From NCBI GenBank assembly GCA_900618795.1, contig UYJD01000014.1, forward strand, positions 418,559-482,558: DNA of 64,000 nt, read 5' to 3'. Position 1 is the stretch's first letter; each line of letters starts with the position of its first letter. A program made the translations under genes and the position numbers. The DNA comes from Cyanodermella asteris. Lineage: Eukaryota > Ascomycota > Lecanoromycetes > Ostropales > Stictidaceae. Below, piece after piece: positions 44,901 through 54,519 of this stretch. The notes beneath the pieces are model-generated. The model did no database searches. It was not told the origin of the DNA and saw only the letters and a list, made by a program, of their open reading frames with translations.

Positions 44901-46324
44901 TTGCTGCTGTATTCGTCGCTGATCCCGTACTGCGATGTCGAGTGGTGGTGAGATTGCTGAGAGTGTTGATGATGTTCATAAGCAGCCAAACCCGCAGCGC
45001 CCGCAGCCGCAGCTGTTGCATATAATGCAGGGTTAGTATGATGGGAGGAAGACGTACCTTGATTGTAGTTGGGCTGCGGGCCGCTGTAAGCTGTCTGACA
45101 CGAAGAGGGTCGGTCAGGGGACATTCTGGGGGAGACATCTTGGGCAGCGGAGAGATGAGCTTGCTGAGGCGTTGAGGGAGGATTGGGGTGTGGTTGAGCA
45201 CCACTCATGAAGTAGCTGCTCGCGGCTCCTGCCGCTGCTGCTGCTCCCAACGCGGTTGATGCGCTCGATGGCTTTGAGGGTTTCGAGGTCTTGGAAGGTT
45301 TGGAAGAGCTTCCGGAAGACGAAACTTTCCCAGGCTTGGAGGGTTTGCCTGGTTTCGGGGGTCGTTCGGGGGTGTGTCCAAAGTCTTCGCCTCCGAAGAA
45401 GCTCGCAGCAGCGCCCACACCACCAGATGCACTTGGCTCTGGTGGAGGGTTAGGCGCCTGCGCAGCTGCTAGCAGATGAGGCTGAGTGCCAGCAATAACA
45501 GGTGTCCCTGGTCTGGCTCCCGGTTGATGGTGGACCGACTCACCGTTATCGTTGTAGTAGTCTGCAGCCAGGTCAATGCCGCCCTCGTGCGAAGCTTGGG
45601 TTGGTCGGCCAAACGGTGCGGCAGTGTCTGTTGGAAACTGCCCAGGAAATTGTTGTTGAACATTACTATAGCTATGCTGGGAGGTCGGATCGCTGTCGAC
45701 GCGATGGAAGCCACCAGGCATGCCAGGCATCTGCGAATTGAATTGACCTGGAAACTGGCCACCAAAAGCTGCACCTCCAGACGACGGCGCATCGAATGCA
45801 GCGCGAGTGCGTTCCTTGGGTTCACGCTCGCTTCGACCGTTTGATGGATCCGTGCTTCGTCTAACCAGGCTCCGCTCACCATTTTCACGGTCACCGTTTG
45901 CGCGCTCCGCACTTCGCGATCGTCGTCTTCGATGACCTTTCTCTCCGTTCGACTCTATTGTCCTGCTGCTCCTCTTCTTCCTGTCGTCGTCGAGATCGTC
46001 CTTCTCCTTGTCCTTGCTCTTGCTAGATTTGTGGGAGACGCTGTCGGTACGCGAGCGGCCATTTGTATATACCTCCGAGCTCTCATCAATGAAGCCCCGG
46101 TCGCGTTCGTCACCCCGCGACGAGGACTTTGCCGAGCTAGAGCTCTTCTTCTTGGGATCCCGGCTCGAGCTTGCATCGCCGACGACCGATTTGTCAGACT
46201 TTTCGGACCTGTGGACTTTTCGTCGATTGCTCTTCATCGAAACTGTATCATCATCCTGGTTGAGGCGCGACGACGAGCTGGTCTCCGGCTTGTCGCTGGC
46301 CCGACCGGAGAAAACCTTCCACAT
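26946..46324 (-). CDS. lah: Giant involucrin-repeat protein, probable Leashin (Woronin-body tether)
   Basis: Exon 1 is 46324-38846 (2,493 codons) and exon 2 is 38765-26946 (3,939 codons), joined in phase 0 by intron 38845-38766 (GTATAA, TGCTAAT, TTCAG). The product is about 6,432 residues. Order: a Ser/Arg/Lys-rich N-terminus (MWKVFSGRAS), a Gly/Tyr/His-rich tract, a compact motif with CQYC near residue 560, RS-like stretches, seven SKKERKKREKEKRQS repeats, about 25 DEW...KKGKKGKK repeats, then coiled coil and a C-terminal globular region (VQQWVLRFSKF..., FTRYLFGMDREQRQKL). Recurrent Ala/Gly hydrophobic segments lie throughout. This architecture is annotated as involucrin repeat protein in aspergilli and corresponds to Leashin, which links Woronin bodies to the cell cortex and septal pore. 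The Leashin identity is inference from layout and size. Two more in-frame introns may shorten it by 38 residues. Confidence 0.72.
28515..28583 (-). other. In-frame 69-nt intron candidate inside exon 2 of the giant gene
   Basis: GTAAGT donor, ACTAAC branch site 11 nt before the acceptor, and ACAG acceptor. The stretch is 69 nt (23 codons) and has no stop, so both spliced and retained forms keep the frame. Confidence 0.8.
30060..37345 (-). repeat. Coding repeat, DEW...KKxKKgKKxKR units (about 25 copies)
   Basis: About 25 diverged copies of an acidic/aromatic lead ([DE]DEW or [DE]DF) followed within 5-8 residues by a Lys/Gly run such as KKGKKGKK or KKSKKKGKK, often ending R-x-S. Units are spaced about 60-150 residues by acidic, Ser/Glu/Pro-rich linkers. 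Copies 11-13 are closest to each other, with nearly identical linkers (33500-34050), suggesting recent duplication. Confidence 0.9.
39855..40870 (-). repeat. Coding repeat, LSKKERKKREKEKRQS units (7 copies)
   Basis: Seven copies of [DE]W..LSKKERKKREKEKR.S at intervals of about 130-240 bases, distinct from the KKGKK class and confined to the end of exon 1. They are highly charged and probably helical. Confidence 0.9.
43369..43399 (-). repeat. GACTCC hexanucleotide microsatellite (Ser-Asp dipeptides)
   Basis: Five tandem copies of a 6-base unit encode SDSDSDSD in the giant protein, flanked by more acidic residues; a candidate length polymorphism. Confidence 0.8.
45013..45057 (-). other. In-frame 45-nt intron candidate inside exon 1 of the giant gene
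   Basis: GTACGT donor, TACTAAC branch site and CAACAG acceptor in 45 nt (15 codons) without a stop; near the minimum length of fungal introns. Confidence 0.65.
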
Positions 46325-47609
46325 GGTGTCTCGCTACCGACGACAACCAGCCCGAGAGGCAACTGTGGGGATTCGTGATGGTGGTGAGAGAGGTCGAGGT
46401 GATGAAAATGGGCAGACCGACGCCTCGCGAGCTCTCGCCTCACAAGCGCTAAATGGATCGGCGGCCGCCAACTCAGCGAGCCCAAGCTGTCGCACCAATA
46501 ATCGTGAGGCGCAAGGCTACACCACCTGTTTACACACCGCCACGGTTGCCACTCGTAGGATATACCGTACAAAGAAGCAAGAATGCAGTCAGTCGCTAAT
46601 TAAATGCCGGTGGCCGGGACATGGTATCAAGCGTAAGAGTTGAGGTCGAGGTGGTGATCAACACGGCGCTGCTGTCGGCGCCCAAGCAAAACAATTGTCT
46701 TCGGCTTGGTCGTGCACGCCTCGACCACCCTGATGAGGCTGGGACGCTGCCAAGAGCTCTCCCCATTGGCTGCCGTCCCTTCTTCCGCCCAAGTCAGAAC
46801 GTGGCCGACGGCTGTGAAGTAACACGAGGTTATCCATCATCAGCCTCAATCAAATCCCCCTAGATCGTCTTGCCAACCTCACCACGGCAGATGCTCAGCA
46901 AGCACCGTCATACATGGCTTCAATATGATCGCCGAGCAGAAGAACATTCACCTCTTCGGATTGAATACTTGAACGAGCCTGTTTGAAAAATGTGATGGAT
47001 TTAGTTCGACGAATGTTATTTAACTGACGATGGCGAAGCCATAAATGAGTTGATTATCCACGTACCCCTTTCCATACGTGCTGTACGCAGTACATGTACA
47101 TGATCTTGTCATTACGAGCATGTTTGAAGGGCCAGATGATCAGATATTGCGGTGTGACTTCTCTTTCCACCTGTCCAGGTTCACTGGCGGAAAGCAACTG
47201 TGGATTAAAAAGATCTTCCTCTGCAGGCAGCATGAAGCAGATCTCACACTATGCAAACCTGATCCCACCCCTGGCATTCAACATGCTCACGCCCGAATTC
47301 ACCATGCATAATACCTCCAACATATATACGCCCCACCAACAAGAATCGCCCATCGTCTCCAGGAGCCGGTCTCAAGATGGCGGGAAACTCGGCACCCTGC
47401 AAGATCCATACCTGATCGCCCGGCAGGCAGCATGAACTGCAGACATCTCAGCCAACATATCTTGAATCTTTATAACCATGCCGAAGCCTAGGATCGCAAG
47501 AAGCTGCTTGCAAGTCTGCTCTATTGTCCAAGGAGACGTGCCCGACCCAGAGTCAGAGGTCACGGCTATGGCGAGCTGTTCGAGAAGATTGCCATTGCGG
47601 CAAGACTTG
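46325..47609. other. Upstream region of the giant gene
   Basis: Promoter and leader of the giant gene lie at the left. Short frames around 47078-47435 show no motif and no gene is supported. Confidence 0.45.
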
Positions 47610-48870
47610 TCATCTGCCCGAAACATGGCTTTGTGAAGCATGGTGGAAATGATCAAAGTCCGGAAAGTTGCAAAGTACGCTGCGGAGCTGCCGAAGAACA
47701 AGGTCTGTCAGAAGCACTCGTCCTGGCCGAGATCCTGCGCGTAGCTGGATGGTAATGAGAGGCAAAATTGCAGCAGACAAGCTGACGCTGAAAGGGCACT
47801 TTGGATTCGACAACACCTTTCGTCCAGAGAGAATCTCTCGCACATTACAAACTGCTATAAGATTGAGATCATATCGCCGTCCACTCAAAAGACCACTTGC
47901 GGTGTCTCCCAGAAAATCAGGAATCCATGCCGGCAGTCGTTGCTCTACAGCAGTTGAAATTCGAAGTCCCACGAAGCGCGATACGGCCAGCTTCGGTAGC
48001 TGCACGAACGCTTCCAGCGCCACAGCAGATTACAACATCACCGTATGAGCCCCGTATCGGTAGGTAGCTGTCTTCCATCGGCCGACCTATCGGCCGACAC
48101 ACCATCTTGCATGCCCCAAGGAGGCTCAATATCAGGTCTCGCTGTAGACTCGCCTGGTCGGAGACCGTCTGGCCGAGGAACCTAAGCAAAATAGCAATGT
48201 ATTTGTCCTGACCATGCCGTGAAACCAGCTCATCGATCAGCCCCGTCGGGTCGGTTTGTGCCTTTTCCACGAGATTCGCGCTATGAAGACGGGGCATCTC
48301 TGGGTTCCAGAGCGTTAACGCTACGGGTCCAGCGAAGGGGTCATGCCCTATTTGCGGATCGGCCGGCAATTTCAGGACCGACCGTATGTCTCGGCAGCGC
48401 GCTGGGAAGCTTTCATAAACCAGAAGCACGGATTCTCGAGCTAGTATGTGCTCTTGAAAAGTCCACTTTCGTTTCCACCAGTTCATGTCGAAGAGGTCCA
48501 AAATTTGCACAGAGATCGTCTCCGCAGCTTCTCACAATGTGTCGGGAAAGATCTGACATCGCACCGCAGCTTTGAAGTTTGGGTCTTCGGATGGTTGCGC
48601 TTAAGCAACGGGTTGAAAGGGTCGAAGCGCCTGGCAAAGAGCCATTATATCTGTCGTGAGCGGCCCAAGCCAAGCAATGACACTTGCAGCTGACGAAAAT
48701 ACTGCACCCATCAGCTGAATCTGCAAGACATTTTCTTTATCATCGGCTTGATGGATGCAAAGTGCGTTGATGAAGAAGAGAGCGCCCGGAAACAGGGCAA
48801 TCATCTCCTTCCGAGCCTCGAACATGTTTCACGAGACTGGGACATTTTGGCCATTGCAGATTACATTAAG
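47610..48870 (-). pseudogene. HET-domain (heterokaryon incompatibility) gene remnant
   Basis: Three successive frames on the reverse strand carry the order of a HET-domain protein. The first has FFINALCIHQADDKENVLQIQLMG and VIAWLGPLT; the second WWKRKWTFQEHILARES and a later KYIAILLRFLGQTVSD; the third a C-terminal segment with RLPAWIPDFLGD. HET-domain proteins mediate non-self recognition and cell death after hyphal fusion. The pieces are in different frames with at least three breaks and the N-terminal SY-WG motif is not found, so the gene looks dead. Some disruption could be undetected introns, but no good splice pairs were seen. Confidence 0.75.
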
Positions 48871-50336
48871 CTGAGTCGGTAGCAAGTTCCATGCTGAAAG
48901 TTCTGCAGGTGTCGTATATGGACATGGCCATGTGCAGCTTAGCGCTTGTTAGACGGATAACTGGTTGAAATGGTAGCTGGTCATTGTGAGCGCAACGGAT
49001 CATTGGTGTTGAGGATACTCGAAGAAGTGCTGGGAAGCTGGACGAGGCGCAACATGCATGATGGATCAGGAAGCTCGGGAGTCCAATCTGAGCCTTCGGT
49101 GGTGATTGTCATGCTTTCGACAGCTTTTGAGAGATCTCTTGTGACTGCGGGAGTAGAAGCCATCTCGATCTCGAGTCAAATTAGCAGTGCTTGTTCCAAC
49201 CTGAGCTTTGCGCCACAACGATTGCGTCCGATTCCTTGTCTCCAATACTTGGTGCTCGGATACTGCTATAGATGAGCATGACCATACACGTGGCAAACAT
49301 GCCTGTCTGTGCTCGCGTTGCCATCGACGCCACAGGCATGACAGCCAAGGGATTCGGTCCTGTCATTATCAAAGAGATCTCTGACCTACGCAAAGCGAGA
49401 GAATCTTCTTATTCACTCAGTGAGCTGCGACAACAATCGAGCATAACACGAGTGCCGCCACTTTTTTGTCCAGCAGCAACCATCGACACTGAAGCATATT
49501 TACTTACAAAAGCGGCGCTAAGAGCCGCAAAACGTCGCTGACCCTCGAGCCCCTCTCATTGGCCCATGAGTGCCGTGGCCACACCCCACAACCCTCCAGA
49601 AAAGCCCAGAAGCCCGTCGGGCGAGGGGATCAGCCTTTCCAACGTTCTCTCGCACGCGTCTGCCGGTCTGGGCAAATCGGCAAGAATCAGCCGACGCACA
49701 GTGACGACAGAAGCAAGTGGTTTGCGGTCAGCACGACTGCCGACTCGCGCTTGATCAGACGTGTGGTGGTTTGTCTGATCGTCTGATGTCGGCCTCGTCG
49801 GGCCTTGTCTCCATTTAGGACTATCAGGCCAGGATGCTTTGATGCGCACCCTTGACGCACAGCTGCTGACCGTGTCGGGGAGTCTCGTACGGGCGTATCA
49901 CCGCACTGTGGCTCGTGTGAGGAGTAGCTAATGTGGGCAGGAACTGGTCACGGGACCAAGTGCGCTGTAGGGCTTTGCGGAAGAAAACGAGGCCACATGT
50001 TAAGATTGCTATCTCTCGAGGGAGACTAGCAGTGGCATGCGACGGTGCTATCTTCGAGAAATCAGAGGTAAATCAGTCGAGCGCGGCGTGCGTCCGGGCC
50101 GACTGCAGCGCACTAAACCGCTTCGGGCGGGCTGAGGAGCAGCGCCGCCAAGTATCAGATTCGGTATCACAGCGACGCTGCAAATACCATCACGACGATG
50201 AGATTTATAAGATGCGCGCGCACAACGGCGCCCCAACGGAAAGATGGCCTCTCTTTAACCGCCAGAGCCGTCCGCATCGTCGCGACTCGACCGAACGACC
50301 CCATTTCGAGCGACGCCAAACGGTTGACTTTTCATC
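48871..50336. other. Intergenic between HET remnant and PanB
   Basis: No supported gene. Several frames without motifs occur. A TATAAG at about 50206 could serve the PanB promoter 126 bases before its ATG. Confidence 0.5.
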
Positions 50337-51580
50337 ATGGCGCACCCAGCTGCTCGTGTGACTGCTGCTCTGAATAGTTTCAAGACCCGTCCGGCCGGTC
50401 TGGCGCCGGGCTCCACGCTGTCCACGCTGTCGTCGTCGCTGGCAAAGTACTCGCCTCCGCCAGCGGCCCTCCACACGGCTGCTGCGGCGAGCAGCATCAC
50501 CAAACCATCACGACCATCATCGAACCCTGTCTCATCCCGGTTAAATGCATCGTCTTCGACCCTCTCCCACCCCTCCTCCACCAACTTGGCCCAGATCCGA
50601 CACTCCTCTCACTCGCCTCTCGGCGGTCCGGGGCCTTCTCGCAAGAAGGTCACCATCAACACGCTCCAGTCCATGTACCGCAAGGGCGACCCCATCACCG
50701 TCATGACCGCCCACGACTTCCCCTCCGCCATGGTCGCAGACCACGCCGGCATGGACATGATCCTGGTCGGAGACTCCCTCGCCATGGTCGCCATGGGCAT
50801 GGAAGACACCTCCGAGGTCGTCATGGAAGAAATGATCCTGCACATGCGGAGCGTCGCGCGTGCCACAAAAGCCGCCTTCACCATCGGCGACATGCCCATG
50901 GGCACGTACGAGATCTCGCCGGCACAAGCCCTCGAGTCCGCCATCCGAGTCATCAAGCAAGGCAGGATGCAGTCCGTCAAGCTCGAAGGTGGCCTCGACA
51001 TGTCACCGACGATTGCAAAGATCACCGGCGCCGGTATACCCGTGCTGGCTCACATCGGCCTGACCCCTCAGCGCCAGAACAGCCTCGGTGGCTTCAGGGT
51101 ACAGGGCAAGACCACTGTCGGCGCACTGCAAGTGCTTCGGGATGCCCTGGCCGTACAAGAAGCCGGTGCCTTTGCCGTCGTCCTCGAGGCCGTCCCCGAG
51201 GACGTCGCCAGGATCGTGACTGAGCAGTTGAGGATCCCCACCATCGGCATCGGCGCCGGCAACCAGACGTCGGGCCAGGTCTTGGTCCAGGTCGACATGA
51301 CCGGCAACTTCCCTCCCGGAAGGTTCCTGCCAAAGTTCGTCAAGAAGTATGGTGATGTCTGGGGCGAGAGCATGCGAGCGATCGAATCATACAAAGGTTA
51401 GTCACTTTTCGTCCAAGCACAAAAGTAACACATGAAGCTGACATGGACACAGAGGAAGTCAAGTCGCGAGCTTACCCTGAGCCGCAACACACCTACCCCA
51501 TGCCCAAGGAGGAGCTGGTCGAGTTTGAGAGGATCGTACAGGCGGAAGCCGCAAGGAAGATTGATAGCGTGAAAGCGTGA
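50337..51580 (+). CDS. panB: 3-methyl-2-oxobutanoate hydroxymethyltransferase (ketopantoate hydroxymethyltransferase)
   Basis: Exon 1 is 50337-51396, the intron 51397-51452 (GTTAGT..CACAG, 56 bp), and exon 2 51453-51580, giving 395 residues. The first 100 residues are Ser/Ala/Arg/Pro-rich without a clear acidic stretch, consistent with mitochondrial targeting. The PanB barrel follows: KVTINTLQSMYRKGDPITVMTAHDFPSA-type start, metal-binding Asp in LVGDSLAM (D146) and IGDMPMG (D185), KLEGG near 216 and the catalytic-region Glu in VLEAVPEDV (E284). It adds a hydroxymethyl group from methylene-tetrahydrofolate to 2-oxoisovalerate, the first committed step to pantothenate and CoA. The short second exon adds a C-terminal tail (EEVKSRAYPEPQHTYPM). 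Its substrate is also the substrate of the BCKDH complex encoded at 18 kb. Confidence 0.95.
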
Positions 51581-52730
51581 AAGATACCCTTTTAGATCAA
51601 TGAATTGATGACATGACCTCCATCTTGCCTCGCATCCCACGCATGAGATCCGTGCTGTTGTCACTCGCACCTCCGTCTTTTCTCCCGTCGCGTCGGTAAC
51701 TCTGTTGTCCTCTCAAGCTGATTACCTGAAGAGTGTTATTGACCGTGATTGGCCAAAATCAGATGAAGCTCGTCGCCACCGCGTTTCGTCCGAAGTCTCA
51801 ACACGTAAGTTTTTCCCGCTGCAATATCCTGCATAAATAAAACAGTATTCTCGAGCTCGAGCTCGCGAGCTCGCTCTCTTTGATCATGTGCAAAAAGAGG
51901 TCAAGTTCCACAAAAATGCTCCCACATGGCGTGCTGCTTACTACTTACTTACCCTACGACCTACGACCTGCAGCGCACACCCCCCTCCCCCGTGATGAGT
52001 TGTACCGTCGTGCGTACCTCGGGCAGCCCACGCAGTGCCCCGGCATCAACCACAATCCACATTGCGATTGCAAGGTGCCGGTGAACTTGTACATACTTAC
52101 TGCTTGGCACTGACCTTCATCTACCTATGATGCGATGGTTTTAGAGAGGACGATAGTGGTGCTTCAAACGTTGTTGAACCCCAAACACGAATTTTCGGGG
52201 CCGAGTGAGCGGGTGTTGCGGTCCTGCTGAATGGGAGGGCTACCTAGGTACCTTTTGAAGCTTTGAGTATCGTGTTTCCGCGAAAATCGGAAATCGTGTG
52301 CATCGAGTCGGAGTTACGGTATTTCCCAACAGCCGACTAATTGGGTAGATGGCTGCCTGTCGGAGCAGCATCGTGGGTGGCACGCAGACTACGATCTCGG
52401 GGCAAGAAGTGTGCATTAGTGCTCACTCATTTTGTGCATCATTCATGGTATCGTCAATTGATTTTCGTCTTGAACGTTGCTTCATTGCCCATGCACATTG
52501 AAAAAATATGCACTGTTCTCCACCAAGCGAGTTCTTGTCTCTAAATCGGGCTTGATGCGTTCTCCTTCCACCTGTAGTTGTGCTCTTCAAATCTGTTTCG
52601 TGACCTAAATGCCCCCCTTCCCAGAACGCCGAAAACCTCACTCGTACTTAGCCAGCCGCCATGAGTACCCAAATTCCCCCAATCATGCCCCAAAAACACC
52701 ACAAATCTCCTCGTTCGACCCTCAAGACGC
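51581..52730. other. Intergenic downstream of PanB
   Basis: No supported gene. A 16-base perfect palindrome (CGAGCTCGCGAGCTCG, 51858-51873) lies beside further GAGCTC units. Confidence 0.5.
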
Positions 52731-53342
52731 TCACCCGAAAGCCGGCGTCATACTGTAACTAACCACCAAATGCTCCTTCCCTTCGAAGCCCTGCTTGAAG
52801 CACTTCCACAACTCCCCGACCCCCTCATCTAGCCCCGGAGCAAAAACGTTATTGACATAACAAATGACGCTCTCGTGAGGCTGAACCGCAAGCTTCTTCC
52901 TCAAAAACGTAACCACCGTCTCAAAGCGGTTCGTCGCGCTGATCTTGAAGACGTTCTGTCGCAGTACGGGCGCCGAGCCGAGGGGCACGAAGCGGACGGC
53001 GACTATAGCAGTGTCAGAAGAGTGAACACTCACGATATGGATATAGCGCCACGAGACGCCTAGACACGGTTTGGATAGTAAAATGCTCCAAGTTTTAGAT
53101 GAATGAGTTGAGAAAGGGTATGCACTCGGACACAACATAGTTCAAAGACACGGGGGCAAAATCAACGGGCTCGTACCTTTCCGCCCATCCATGTTATCCA
53201 CCTGTTCCAACGCCTCGTGCGCATCCGTAGGCAACGCCGAGAGCACCACGCTCGCGGCCAGCGTGAGCGGAATGTCCGCCGCGTCTGCGGGCTCGGCTTC
53301 GGGCGACGGGGTGCGCGAGAAATCCGCGCCATGGGCCGCCAT
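52731..53342 (-). CDS. ATG12: Autophagy protein ATG12
   Basis: Exon 1 is 53342-53177, the intron 53176-53003 (GTACGA..CTATAG, 174 bp), and exon 2 53002-52731, giving 145 residues. The disordered N-tail with [16 protein letters not shown] is followed by the ubiquitin fold: [32 protein letters not shown] (in two parts across the junction), [19 protein letters not shown] and [12 protein letters not shown]. The C-terminal glycine is the residue conjugated to ATG5 by ATG7 and ATG10; the ATG12-ATG5 conjugate promotes ATG8 lipidation at the phagophore. All hallmark residues are present. The K|V junction is fixed by the family's KV.VRF pattern. The intron contains a spare internal GTGAGT but the remaining 31 nt are too short for a second intron. 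Confidence 0.95.
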
Positions 53343-54519
53343 TTTCTCGAAAACGGCTTCGTTCTCACGCTCCGGTCCCCCCCGGGTTTCGGGGAGAGAG
53401 AAGTTCGAAGCACCAGTCTCAGCACAGTTGGTGAATTGGCTGCGAACAGGGGGAGGGGACGAAACCCGGCCAGAGATGCGGACCTGGATTGTTCGGATTC
53501 GTAGTGGGTAGGTCGTACGATTTGAAGGACCGTGTTCAAGACATGATTCGAGGTTGTCCTAGTAGATGAGCTTGGGGTACAAGGCGAGAGAGCGCGAGTG
53601 TGGTCTACTAGCGATATCGTCGGTCGGAATTCCAGCGCGAATAGAGTTCTCGAGTTGAATGTTCGGAGGTTAGTGCCCCGGTGCCTCGTGTTGCTTTGTG
53701 CGTGAACGACGTAAAGCCAAAGTCTGTCTCTGACCCGAGCGGAGACAGCTTCAATTTTCCCAGAATACAGCTCCCTTTACACGAGCGAGTGGCTTTTACC
53801 AAAAACGCTAAATCGTTCGTGCCGTCACCGCCGCCTAGTCTTAGAGTCGATGATGTGAAACAATCGGCCAGCCTGGTAGGACCGCTTATGTCAGATTTCT
53901 GCCCCACCTCTCGAACGCGAAGCGGCCGATCCCTCGAACTTTCACCGCGGCGTTTCAGGCGAGCGTATCACAATGCTTGTCTCCGTGGAGCCAAGAAGCT
54001 TCACGCGTGGCAGAGAGGACGGGGATGCAGACGGGGGCAAGGAAGGGTGGGCTTGGGATCTGCTCTGCCGCGAAGCCAAGATTACCAAGACAGCCACAGC
54101 CGCTTGATCCTTGAACATCATGTCTAGAATCGGGTTTTTTTTGACATGCCAGTCATGGTGATTCTTCGATCCGAGAGACAGAAGGTGGTGAAATAAGATT
54201 ATTTTAGTGGCACCTCATAGAGCAATCTACAGGTTTCCCCCGCTACACTTGCGCGAGTCAGCCCTTGAGACTAGTCGTATCGTGGGCTTTGGCAGCCAAA
54301 ACTGTAGCTTATACTTCGTTTCATTGATCCATATAAACTTCTTGCGTACAGGGGCATACTAGAATACGACCAAATCGAAATCCGAAGACCGTGGCTTTCA
54401 GCAGCCGTGGGGTATCAGAATTCCCGGGTTTCCAAATCCAGTGCCGCCGACCCAAAAGAAATACCTTGTTTGCGCCGGACTCCTTCAAATGCCGATGCAG
54501 AGCCGTGACGATCTATGAT
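53343..54519. other. Intergenic between ATG12 and the amino-acid transporter
   Basis: No supported gene. Frames at 53191-53539 and 53608-54127 show no motif. The left end holds the ATG12 promoter. Confidence 0.5.

Noticed and set aside
48981-49849. Clustered short frames between HET remnant and PanB
   Set aside because: Overlapping frames on both strands with no motif; consistent with non-coding DNA.
51858-51873. 16-base GC palindrome
   Set aside because: Single occurrence beside simple GAGCTC repeats; no evidence for an operator or element end.
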